From an uncultured Bacteroidales bacterium (GTDB lineage Bacteria > Bacteroidota > Bacteroidia > Bacteroidales > Paludibacteraceae), in contig CACWZZ010000004.1 of NCBI GenBank assembly GCA_902765485.1, positions 32,461 to 96,460 of the forward strand: 64,000 bases of DNA, in the 5' to 3' direction. The position numbers and the translations under genes are program-made. How positions within the stretch are numbered: the stretch's first letter is position 1; every line of letters starts with the position of its first letter. Positions 32,263 through 40,656 of the stretch are shown here, in pieces. Under the pieces are notes generated by a model. It saw only the letters and a program-made list of their open reading frames with translations. It was not told the origin of the DNA and made no database searches.

Positions 32263-32867
32263 AACTTAATTCAATCCATAGTATAACATCTTCCGAGCTT
32301 AATGCTTTCTTTGAAGAAAATAGACAACGGACATTATGCTATCTTGAATCACGTTTCCCTGTATTGCAGGAAGATGATATTGAGGATATATTTCAGGATT
32401 CCTCAATAGCCCTTTTTCTCAAAATACAGAATAACGAATTATTGGATTTGACCAGTTCATTATATACTTTTTTCCTCTCAATCTGTATCAATCAAGCACG
32501 CAATAAAGTAAATCGTACTCATCCGACCTATTTGTTATCGGATAATATAACCGATTCGGACTTTGAGCCTATTCGAAACGACAAACTGGAAGAGTTGGAA
32601 AATTTAGTTGGTTATGATATAGCGGAAGAACAAACAAATCAAGAATATCTTAATTGGATAGAACAACAAGTCCGGGAAGGAGTGCGACAGATGAAACCTC
32701 CTTGCAATCAAATCCTTTGGAGTTTCTATTGGGATGGTTTAAGCCATCGGACTATAGCGGATATGTTTGGTATGAAGAGCGAAGATGTAAGCAAAACACA
32801 AGCCAATAGATGCAAACATAAGTTTAGTGATTTTATAAAGAAAGTGATAGCGTCCTATGAAAGATAA
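32259..32867 (+). CDS. ECF-type RNA polymerase sigma factor
   Basis: The 202-residue sigma-70-family protein has region 2 at ~35-90 (LQEDDIEDIFQDSSIALFLKI, the acidic core-binding helix) and region 4 at ~145-200 (MKPPCNQILWSFYWDGLSHRTIADMFGMKSEDV, a helix-turn-helix). Start 32259 overlaps the caspase stop (ATGA). It is followed with an 11-nt overlap by a single-span membrane protein, the layout of sigma/anti-sigma pairs. Region 4 is slightly atypical but complete. Confidence 0.88.
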   Translation: MKLNSIHSITSSELNAFFEENRQRTLCYLESRFPVLQEDDIEDIFQDSSIALFLKIQNNELLDLTSSLYTFFLSICINQARNKVNRTHPTYLLSDNITDSDFEPIRNDKLEELENLVGYDIAEEQTNQEYLNWIEQQVREGVRQMKPPCNQILWSFYWDGLSHRTIADMFGMKSEDVSKTQANRCKHKFSDFIKKVIASYER

Positions 32868-33543
32868 TAACATATATAATGAGCAAATAGACCGATTTCT
32901 CAAGGGACAGATGTCCACAGAGGAAGAACAGCAGTTCAAGACGGAGATAGGACAGAATCCGGAATTGAAGCAGCAAGTGCGTGAGCATTTGTATCTTATT
33001 CGTGGTATCAAGCAAGTTAAGAGTCAAGAAGAGAAGAGTCTTATTCAAAACAACCAACATGCTCAAAAAATCATTCCACTTAGACGAAATTGGATTAGAA
33101 TTACCGGTATTGCCGCATCTATAGCTGTTATAATGGTTCTTACCGGCATTGAAGGAAGTCGTCTCTATTACCAACACGAGATACGTCAATTTGCTTATAA
33201 CGCATCGGTTGGTGTAATGACTGATTTTGCAGCAGCATCACGCGGTACAATGGACGAAGAAACAAAGGCTCGTCTTACCGATTTATTTACAAATGCCCAA
33301 GAAGGAAAAGATTTGCCGGAAACTATTGCAGAATTATCCCAATTATATGCTTTGACGAAGAATGACTATGTAGAAATAGAGGATGATTATGCATATCAAA
33401 TAGGTTGGTTTCTCGCTGTAGCATACATAAACAATAGAGATTATGAAAAATCCTTAGATATAATTAGAACTTTAGACAGTGAATATCCTGATAATGAAGA
33501 TATTAAAAGCATTCAAAAACAACTAGTTAAATTTTTGAAATAA
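32857..33543 (+). CDS. Single-pass membrane protein, putative anti-sigma factor
   Basis: The 228-residue protein has a cytoplasmic ~78-residue N-terminus (IDRFLKGQMSTEEEQQFKTEIGQNPELKQQVREH, like Bacteroidetes anti-sigma N-termini), one membrane helix (~80-98, ITGIAASIAVIMVLTG) and a ~130-residue exterior domain of helices resembling a TPR (WFLAVAYINNRDYEKSLDIIRTL). It overlaps the sigma gene by 11 nt. The anti-sigma role is inferred from position and topology, since no named anti-sigma motif was identified. Confidence 0.72.
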   Translation: MKDNNIYNEQIDRFLKGQMSTEEEQQFKTEIGQNPELKQQVREHLYLIRGIKQVKSQEEKSLIQNNQHAQKIIPLRRNWIRITGIAASIAVIMVLTGIEGSRLYYQHEIRQFAYNASVGVMTDFAAASRGTMDEETKARLTDLFTNAQEGKDLPETIAELSQLYALTKNDYVEIEDDYAYQIGWFLAVAYINNRDYEKSLDIIRTLDSEYPDNEDIKSIQKQLVKFLK

Positions 33544-33587
33544 GCAATAAACTAGTGAAAATTTTTGTATTTTTTTTGTATCTGAAA

Positions 33588-33620
33588 ATTTCCATATATA
33601 AATAAAAAGTTGTAATTTTG
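33588..33620 (+). promoter_or_regulatory. Promoter of the small-ORF/CHAT operon
   Basis: TAATTTTG at 33613-33620, with a weaker upstream element (TTCCATATATA). It suggests the CHAT gene has its own transcript. Confidence 0.65.
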
Positions 33621-33661
33621 CACCGTTTTTTATTTTTCAAAAACTCAAAATTAAAATAAGT

Positions 33662-33979
33662 ATGATTACAAAAATTTATTTCGAATATATCGGGACATCA
33701 CATTACGATGTTAATGGTGTTTTAATAAATACAACATATCATTTTGTTGCCTATCCAGCAGAGCAGACTGATGGTATCATTGGGAATAACTTAAATATGC
33801 GCCTTTCTAATCAAGAAGGAACTAAGACCAAAAAAATGATTGAAAACCAGATTACGTGGGCTTTTGAAGATTATGGTAGAAAAGTGCAATCTATAACTTT
33901 TGATGACAAATATAAAGGTTGTGAGTATAATACCTTAATCCATTCCGACTTTACTTGTATAATAGACTATACATACTAA
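33662..33979 (+). CDS. Hypothetical protein, 105 residues, in the CHAT operon
   Basis: Not recognised. It is a soluble-looking protein with beta-rich character (KIYFEYIGTSHYDVNGVLINTTYHFVAYP), no signal peptide and no membrane segment. It starts about 40 nt after a promoter and overlaps the CHAT gene by 25 nt, so the two are translationally coupled. It could be a substrate, activator or inhibitor of the CHAT protease. Confidence 0.6.
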   Translation: MITKIYFEYIGTSHYDVNGVLINTTYHFVAYPAEQTDGIIGNNLNMRLSNQEGTKTKKMIENQITWAFEDYGRKVQSITFDDKYKGCEYNTLIHSDFTCIIDYTY

Positions 33980-36762
33980 AAATACCAATAAGAAGAATAT
34001 TTCTATTGCTACTTTACTGCGCATTACCATTTTCATGGCTATGTGCTAATTCTTTGTCTCATTATAAAAAAATAATTGAACAATCAGAAAGATTATATGG
34101 AGAGGGCGATATTTATTCTTGCTTAAGAATATCAGAAAATGCGCTTTCTGAGTTAAGAAAATCTGCCGACACCATATCTAATACATACGTGCGCTTACTG
34201 CACAACAGTTCTATTTGTCACTATAAGTTAAAGCAATACGAATTTGCTTTAAATGAAATACAACGTTGCAATTCCATTAGGCAACTCATTTTAAAGCCGA
34301 CCGATGAAAGATATATACATAGTTTATTGGTAGAAGCAGAGATTTTATCAAGAATAAATAGAATTAACCAACGTGATAGCCTATTAAATTTAATTTTAGA
34401 AAGGACTTACAATATTCCTCGACTTTATTATTGGATTAAGGCAAAACAAGTGTATTTGTTATATAAGAACAACGAATTTGGAGAAGCAATATTCTATGGT
34501 GTAGAGGCAATTCTTAATTATCAAAAGCAAATATCATTAGCCAAATCTAAAAATGAGGTTAAAAAATATTCTGAAATACTATCAGATGATATATTGGATA
34601 TAAATATTACTATAGCTAATAGTTACGATAAAATAGGGGATTTTACAAATGCAATTAAATGGACTAATCAAGTTGTGGAATATAAACAAAATACTCTTCA
34701 TATGTCGGATGTTGATTGTCTAACGGAATATCACAATCTTGCACAATTTTATAATTCTATAGGCAATTGTGAGATTGCCAAAAATTATGGAGCGTATGTC
34801 ATTAGCGAGAGACAAAAGCGAAGAAATGCTGAATACGCAAGAACTTCTCATGTATTAGCATCTATATATGCTCATTGTGGAAAAATGGATACTGCAATAT
34901 ACTATGCTCAATCCTCTTTGAACGTAAAGGAAAAAGTAATTGGCAAAGATACATATAGTTATACGCAGACATTAAGCAATCTTGCTATATATTATGCAGC
35001 AATCGGAGATTATAGCAAGGCATTAACTCATTCTAAAGAAGCATACTCATACTTGAAAAATAATAAATTTCAATATGCAGTAGAGCTACAACATATTGCA
35101 TCAATTTATAACAGATTAGACTGCGATTCCGCAGTTTTTTATAGAAAGATGTGTGCAAATGCGTTTCGTGTAGAGACCTTTAAAGCATTACATAATTTAA
35201 CATATAAGCAACGTCAAACATATATAATGAATTTGCAACCAAGAATAAGAACATTGATTTGGTATCCACAAAATGAGTATATAAACAGCAAAGAATATAA
35301 TAGGACTTCATATGACATTGCTATACTATTAAATAGTGCATGTGTCGGTATAGAAAATAAATTAGCAGAATTTATCAAACATAACAAAGATTCTGCCCAA
35401 TTAGCAAAATACAACAAATGGAAAACTATGCAACAATTATCATCTTCCCCCGTTGATGAATATAGGATTGATTTATTTGAGCACGAATTACTTAATTTGC
35501 TTCAACAAGAGAAAAACGATCATCTCACTTATATAAATATAACACATGAACTAGTTAAACATAATTTGAAACAAGATGAAATAGGAGTTGAAATTACATA
35601 TGGCGATATTGATACTACATACATCGCTCTCATTCTCCGCAAGGACTGGGATGCTCCGAAATGTGTGATCTTAGGTAGCGAAGCAGAGTTAGACTCTATG
35701 TCATACCCCAAATTACAGCAAGCCGTTTGGCAGGCTATTATTGATTCGGCTCAAATTAAAGAAGGAGAGAATATTTATTTTTCTCCGGATGGTATCTTCT
35801 ATAATATGCCTATTGAGTATCTACCAACGGCTGACGGACGAAACATGTCAGACAAATACAATATGTTCCGCGTATCATCCACGCGTGAGTTATGTTATCG
35901 GGACACGGCAAATACATATTCTACAGCTGTATTGTATGGTGGTCTTAAATATGATGCAACACCACAAAAACTAATAGCACAAAATTCTTCAACAAGAGGA
36001 TGGGAAGAGAGTATCCATGAATCTGTTTTATCCCAATGGCGCGCAGATGATAGAGCCAAATACAATTATTTGCCCTATACACTCATGGAAGTGGATTCTA
36101 TTTCGCAGACTATTGGAAATGCTATACAAGTCACGACTTATACGGACAAAGAAGGAAGTGAAGAATCTTTCAAATCACTATCAGGTCATTCTCCATCTAT
36201 CTTGCACATAGCTACTCATGGCTACTACATCACTCCGACTAAAGCAGAAATGATGTCAAAGGAAAATTTGTATCGTTATGGTCTAACCGCTATGGATGAT
36301 AGACCAAGCGTCATAGATTATTCCATGGAGCGGACAGGTTTGCTTATGGCAGGAGCACAACACACATTGCGGGGCGACTCTATTTTACAAGCAGCAGAAG
36401 ATGGTATCTTGTCTGCCAAAGAAATCAGTCATTTAGATTTGAGCAATACTGATTTGGTGGTTTTGTCTGCATGCCAAACGGCACTTGGTGATATAACGAA
36501 TGACGGCGTTGCCGGATTGCAACGTGGTTTCAAGATTGCCGGAGTCAAGTCTGTTTTGATGAGCCTTTGGAAAGTGGATGATGCCGCTACCTATTTATTG
36601 ATGAAACAATTCTATAAATCGTTATTTGCTGGAAAAAACAAACAGCAAGCATTGAGAGATGCGCAGAATTATCTACGTTCATACATGGTCGGTAATGAAC
36701 GTCCATATAACGATATTCATTATTGGGGCGCATTTATATTATTAGACGCCATAGAAAATTAG
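33955..36762 (+). CDS. Exported TPR-CHAT protease
   Basis: The 935-residue protein starts at a TTG codon inside the preceding gene. It has a hydrophobic export signal (FLLLLYCALPFSWLCANS, ~16-33), tetratricopeptide repeats (~35-440, e.g. YHNLAQFYNSIGNCEIAKNY, TLSNLAIYYAAIGDYSKAL) and a C-terminal CHAT caspase-like domain (~600-935). The catalytic pair is His755 (HIATHG) and Cys840 (LSACQTALGD). CHAT proteins are separase/caspase-clan proteases; one paired with CRISPR III-E cleaves an inhibitor of an ECF sigma factor. Here an ECF sigma and a membrane anti-sigma-like protein lie just upstream. Confidence 0.92.
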   Translation: MYNRLYILKIPIRRIFLLLLYCALPFSWLCANSLSHYKKIIEQSERLYGEGDIYSCLRISENALSELRKSADTISNTYVRLLHNSSICHYKLKQYEFALNEIQRCNSIRQLILKPTDERYIHSLLVEAEILSRINRINQRDSLLNLILERTYNIPRLYYWIKAKQVYLLYKNNEFGEAIFYGVEAILNYQKQISLAKSKNEVKKYSEILSDDILDINITIANSYDKIGDFTNAIKWTNQVVEYKQNTLHMSDVDCLTEYHNLAQFYNSIGNCEIAKNYGAYVISERQKRRNAEYARTSHVLASIYAHCGKMDTAIYYAQSSLNVKEKVIGKDTYSYTQTLSNLAIYYAAIGDYSKALTHSKEAYSYLKNNKFQYAVELQHIASIYNRLDCDSAVFYRKMCANAFRVETFKALHNLTYKQRQTYIMNLQPRIRTLIWYPQNEYINSKEYNRTSYDIAILLNSACVGIENKLAEFIKHNKDSAQLAKYNKWKTMQQLSSSPVDEYRIDLFEHELLNLLQQEKNDHLTYINITHELVKHNLKQDEIGVEITYGDIDTTYIALILRKDWDAPKCVILGSEAELDSMSYPKLQQAVWQAIIDSAQIKEGENIYFSPDGIFYNMPIEYLPTADGRNMSDKYNMFRVSSTRELCYRDTANTYSTAVLYGGLKYDATPQKLIAQNSSTRGWEESIHESVLSQWRADDRAKYNYLPYTLMEVDSISQTIGNAIQVTTYTDKEGSEESFKSLSGHSPSILHIATHGYYITPTKAEMMSKENLYRYGLTAMDDRPSVIDYSMERTGLLMAGAQHTLRGDSILQAAEDGILSAKEISHLDLSNTDLVVLSACQTALGDITNDGVAGLQRGFKIAGVKSVLMSLWKVDDAATYLLMKQFYKSLFAGKNKQQALRDAQNYLRSYMVGNERPYNDIHYWGAFILLDAIEN

Positions 36763-36787
36763 CACTGTAAATCAATGGATTATAGGC

Positions 36788-36824
36788 AAAAGAAGAGAAA
36801 ATAAAAAAATCTCTTCTTTTTTTT
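36788..36824. terminator. Terminator after the CHAT gene
   Basis: AAAAGAAGAGA (36788-36798) pairs with TCTCTTCTTTT (36810-36820), followed by T-rich DNA. Confidence 0.85.
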
Positions 36825-36915
36825 GTTTACCTTTATGGTTGTAATGTTATAGAAGAGTGTAAGGCTCCAAAAACTTACGCAACAAATAGTGTATAACATT
36901 AAAATCATAATCCGT

Positions 36916-38976
36916 ATGGAAACAGCAACTATTAAAAAACTCAATGAAGAACAACAAGTAGCATTTGATCTTGTTCGGGATACAAACCGCAGTTTCTTCC
37001 TTACAGGAAAAGCCGGAACTGGTAAGACTACTTTTGTCAAGTATATTCAGGAGACTCTGACAGACAAACGTTTTGTAATAGTAGCTCCAACCGGTTTGGC
37101 TGCTATTACCGCCGGAGGACAGACTATCCATTCTTTCTTTGGATTGCCTCTTGATCCTATTGCGCCCGATGCAGAATTTGAAATGTTTAATATCAATTAT
37201 GAGAAGCAATGCCTTCTTCAGAAAGTAGATACTATCATTATGGATGAGGTATCAATGGTTAAATGTGATATTGTAGATGCTATCGATTCTATTTTGCGGC
37301 ATGTTATGAAGAACTCAATGCCTTTCGGCGGAAAACAAGTCATCTTTATTGGTGACTTGTACCAATTGGATCCTATTGTAGATACTAATGATGAAGGGTT
37401 GAGAAAATTTTACCATCACTATTACAATACAACCATTCCTTATTTCTTTAAAGCCAGGGTATTTCAATCATATTTATTGCCGTCTATTGAGTTTTCCAAG
37501 GTTTATCGTCAGAAAGACAAGGAATTTCTGCAAATGCTTGAGCATATACGCATCGGGAAATATGTAAAGGAAGAAATTGATAAAATAAATATATCAAGTA
37601 TGGGAAATTTATTAATAGAAGGTCTCGATACAAAAGAAAATAAAGATTTGGTACTCACTCCGTTTAACAAGAAAGCCGACAATATCAATTACATTGAGTT
37701 GGAAAAAATCCCGAATCAGTCATACACGTATATTGGAAAACTTGAAGGGGATTTTAACCGAAAGAATTTCCCGGCTCCTTATGAACTGACATTGAAAGAA
37801 GGCGCACAGGTGATGTTCTGTCGTAATGATGCAAACCATCAATGGGTAAATGGGACATTAGGTGTTGTCTCTTCGTTGTCCGAAAATTCTGTATCAGTCA
37901 TGGTAGATGGAGAGGATATTGAAGTGGCAAAAGAAACATGGGAGGCTGTAAAGTATGTCTTTAATGAGGAAACGCAAAAATTGGATAAAGAAGTTATAGG
38001 TACATATACCCAATACCCCTTGAAACTGGCTTGGGCTATTACTATTCATAAAAGCCAAGGTCTGACATTTGACCATGTGACATTGGATCCTAATGGAATA
38101 TTTTCACCGGGTCAGTTATATGTGGCGTTGAGTAGAGTTCGTTCATTGGAAGGGTTAACACTTGTTAACCGTGTTTACCGGAATTATATTTATGTGAAAC
38201 AAGACATAAATACATTTATGATGCAATACAGCAATTTGAGTGCTATTCAAAATGACATTATTCTGCAAAAGTCTGTTACCGAGGCAATTACAAAGTACGA
38301 TTATGATGCAGCGGCTTCTTATCTGTTGAGACAAGTTCTTTCGGCGGTCAATGATAGCAACATTGATAAAGCATGGCATGGCGCTTGTCAGATGATGTCC
38401 GTGTTGTACAATCTTGATACTTTCTCAATGCAGGAAACTACAGAATGGTTGTCCGGAGATGATGAGAAAACGTTATTTCTCAATACTATTATAGCCATCT
38501 GCAATCGGAAATATGACTTTGCTATTGCGCTGGCGGAAAGAGGTTGCAATCTTAATATTAACTCTGATTTTGATTATCTTAAATGTATCGCTTTGTTTAT
38601 GAATAGCAACTATGATGAAGCTGAACTTGCATTGACAGAGTGGAAGAATAAACTGAAAGAACACAACAGAGTATTGGATGACAGATACTATTATCTATTA
38701 GCTTGGATCAATAAGAAACAGGGAAAACCATACATATCTGCTACTCAGCATGTAATCCGTCATACTCCTCGTTATATAGCACCTCTGCTTTTCTTGAAGG
38801 AAAGCATGAATGAAGCCGGGCTTATACTGGAAACTGGAGATGATAACTCACGTTTGGTCGATGCGTTTAATCAATCAGCCACAAGTCAAGAGTTCCAAAA
38901 CGCATGGAAAGATGCTACTTCCGAAGAACGTGCAACTCTAATTCTTGCTGTTTTAGATTATCCTTATGAACAATAA
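36916..38976 (+). CDS. PIF1/RecD-like DNA helicase with helical C-terminus
   Basis: The 686-residue superfamily 1 helicase has Walker A GKAGTGKT (31-38), Walker B IIMDEVSMV, the GD-Q motif FIGDLYQLDPI, and the late motifs TIHKSQGLTFDHV and YVALSRVRS, as in the PIF1/RecD2 group. Residues ~400-686 are a helical, TPR-like extension of unknown role. It is separated from the CHAT gene by a terminator, so it is probably not in the same transcript. Start 36916 (METATIKK) is taken as the first sensible ATG. Similar helicases are frequent in defence islands. Confidence 0.9.
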   Translation: METATIKKLNEEQQVAFDLVRDTNRSFFLTGKAGTGKTTFVKYIQETLTDKRFVIVAPTGLAAITAGGQTIHSFFGLPLDPIAPDAEFEMFNINYEKQCLLQKVDTIIMDEVSMVKCDIVDAIDSILRHVMKNSMPFGGKQVIFIGDLYQLDPIVDTNDEGLRKFYHHYYNTTIPYFFKARVFQSYLLPSIEFSKVYRQKDKEFLQMLEHIRIGKYVKEEIDKINISSMGNLLIEGLDTKENKDLVLTPFNKKADNINYIELEKIPNQSYTYIGKLEGDFNRKNFPAPYELTLKEGAQVMFCRNDANHQWVNGTLGVVSSLSENSVSVMVDGEDIEVAKETWEAVKYVFNEETQKLDKEVIGTYTQYPLKLAWAITIHKSQGLTFDHVTLDPNGIFSPGQLYVALSRVRSLEGLTLVNRVYRNYIYVKQDINTFMMQYSNLSAIQNDIILQKSVTEAITKYDYDAAASYLLRQVLSAVNDSNIDKAWHGACQMMSVLYNLDTFSMQETTEWLSGDDEKTLFLNTIIAICNRKYDFAIALAERGCNLNINSDFDYLKCIALFMNSNYDEAELALTEWKNKLKEHNRVLDDRYYYLLAWINKKQGKPYISATQHVIRHTPRYIAPLLFLKESMNEAGLILETGDDNSRLVDAFNQSATSQEFQNAWKDATSEERATLILAVLDYPYEQ

Positions 38977-39014
38977 AACAAATCAACATAATTAACAATT
39001 TAATTCTTATCATT

Positions 39015-39518
39015 ATGAAACCTATTATTAAAAACATCTTAGCTGGTTTTGCCGGCTCGTTAGTATCTATTGCCCTTTTTATTGGTGTCATATGGTGTAT
39101 TGACAAATTTCAAGAACACCAAGAAGAAAAAGACAAACTACCTCTCAATGAAAAGGTGCTTGCATATCTGGATAAACATAATATTCCATATGAAGAGGTG
39201 GACACATTTACATACGTATTCACCTATAATGACGATAAATATTTTTACTTATATGATCCCGAGGATCCAGAGTATATGTTGATAATGTCATCATGGGCTA
39301 TAGAGAATACTAATTATCATGCATTACTTGAAACCGCTAATGAATTACAATGGAAGAAAAAGTTCATTAAGATAAGAGTAGATGATAATCGTATAGTATT
39401 TACGATAGAGCAATTGGTGAACGCTCAAGCAGAAATAGATGAGGCTCTTACTCGATGGCTAAAGGTATTAAACTCAACAGCCTTGGAATTTGCTATAAGA
39501 ACGGACATTCAACGTTAG
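39015..39518 (+). CDS. Membrane-anchored protein with a YbjN-like domain, unknown
   Basis: The 167 residues start with an N-terminal membrane helix (ILAGFAGSLVSIALFIGVIWCI) and continue into a soluble alpha/beta domain (VLAYLDKHNIPYEEVDTFTYVFTYNDDKYFYLYD…). The soluble part resembles the YbjN-type sensory/chaperone fold. The function is unknown. It lies 38 nt after the helicase gene and may be cotranscribed with it and the next small gene. Confidence 0.5.
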   Translation: MKPIIKNILAGFAGSLVSIALFIGVIWCIDKFQEHQEEKDKLPLNEKVLAYLDKHNIPYEEVDTFTYVFTYNDDKYFYLYDPEDPEYMLIMSSWAIENTNYHALLETANELQWKKKFIKIRVDDNRIVFTIEQLVNAQAEIDEALTRWLKVLNSTALEFAIRTDIQR

Positions 39519-39542
39519 TTTAATTTAAAACAAATTGTTATC

Positions 39543-39764
39543 ATGTATCTCAAATTTTTTATCTTTATATACATTGTATTTTGCATCATCTTCTTTATAT
39601 GGCTGGAAAATAAGGCTTCTGAGGATGAATCTCCAAATAAATTGACTTGGGGCGATATATTCAAGATTTTACTTCGCACTCTTGTAGTCGGCTTTTTTGC
39701 TACGGCTCTAATATCTGCCATTTTATACCCTATATTTGCAGGCGTATTTGGCGTGGATTATTAA
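39543..39764 (+). CDS. Small two-span membrane protein, unknown
   Basis: The 73 residues contain two hydrophobic helices (FFIFIYIVFCIIFFIWL and TLVVGFFATALISAILYPIF) around a charged loop. It is immediately downstream of the YbjN-like gene. No family is recognised. It resembles small membrane effectors or holin-like proteins in size only. Confidence 0.5.
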   Translation: MYLKFFIFIYIVFCIIFFIWLENKASEDESPNKLTWGDIFKILLRTLVVGFFATALISAILYPIFAGVFGVDY

Positions 39765-40289
39765 CAATTCATCTTATTACTGTTAAACATTTTTTGTTCT
39801 GACCGTTTTGACCTTTTTGACCGTTTCACCCCCCAAAACGGTCAATCCGGTCAATTCGGTCATGTCATTTTTTTTGCCACTTTTGCCAGTTTTGCCATGT
39901 CAAATTTCTTTCTTTGCCGAACGCGACGTTGGTTGTTCTTGTATATTCTTAGTCTTCTGTTATCCATCACCGAACTATTGCCTACCCATCTCGACTCAAT
40001 GTCGGTTCAATTGCCGCCAAATCTTAAAAATCGGAAACTTTTGAGGGACGAAAAAGGGCGATTTTAGGGCTTCTATCGTCTCGTATCTGTCTCGTAGGTG
40101 TTTCGTATGCAAGTCGTATGCAGGTAGTATGGGACAGAATCTTAATAATCGGCAATTAGGCAAGAGGGAACCACAGATTTCGGAACAAACCACAATCTTC
40201 GGAAAAAGTGGAAAAACGTCACAAAGGGCATGAAAGATAAGTACAAGTTTTCTTAAAAAAATATTTTGGGAAAAATTATCGCTAAAAAA
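39765..40289. other. Gene-free stretch at the right edge of the AT-rich island
   Basis: No supported gene. It contains degenerate direct words (TTTTGACC, GGTCAATCCGGTCAATTC, TTTTGCCA) near 39800-39900 and others (GTCTCGTA, TCGTATGCA) near 40078-40125. Composition is mixed. This may be decayed DNA at an insertion boundary. Confidence 0.5.
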
Positions 40290-40321
40290 TTTGCGTATAT
40301 GCAATTTTTGTTGTATCTTTG
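40290..40321 (+). promoter_or_regulatory. Promoter of the small HTH-like gene and outer membrane proteins
   Basis: TTGCGTATATGC (from 40291) and TATCTTTG (40314-40321), 23 nt apart. Confidence 0.83.
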
Positions 40322-40416
40322 CACAAAATTTGGGAAACTATGCCCAAAACGGATGCTAAATTGGCATGAGAGACAAGGATAATTAACATTACAAACACTA
40401 TAAAAAACAATTAATT

Positions 40417-40656
40417 ATGCGTACAACATTCAATCGCCTTCGTGCAGTAAAAGACAGTCTTCCACATGGTACAATGGACGCCATCGCCGCTGAATTGGGA
40501 TTAACCGGAGATGAGGTAAGAGCTTATTTCAACGGAGAAGGAACCGCAGATTACCACATGGAGGCAGGTCCTGACGGCGGTATTGTTGATTTCACCAACA
40601 CTCGCATTCTGGAGGTTGCCCTGCGCAAAGCATGGGAGGTTCAGAATGCTTTATAA
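40417..40656 (+). CDS. Small helix-turn-helix-like protein
   Basis: The 79 residues FNRLRAVKDSLPHGTMDAIAAELGLTGDEVRAYFNGEG look like a compact DNA-binding helix-turn-helix. Related short proteins are common in Bacteroidales. A regulatory role is inferred only. It follows a good promoter after about 95 nt. Its last 25 nt overlap the first-choice start of the next gene, and its TAA lies at the edge of a TGAGGAT-type repeat. Confidence 0.6.
   Translation: MRTTFNRLRAVKDSLPHGTMDAIAAELGLTGDEVRAYFNGEGTADYHMEAGPDGGIVDFTNTRILEVALRKAWEVQNAL

Noticed and set aside
31271-36762. Type III-E CRISPR (Craspase) locus
   Set aside because: No gRAMP/Cas7-11, no array and no Csx30 homologue recognised; only the sigma/CHAT logic is similar.
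39996-40304. 102-residue minus-strand frame in the intergenic stretch near 40.1 kb
   Set aside because: No promoter, composition unlike neighbours, no recognisable motif, and it runs into the promoter of the next gene.
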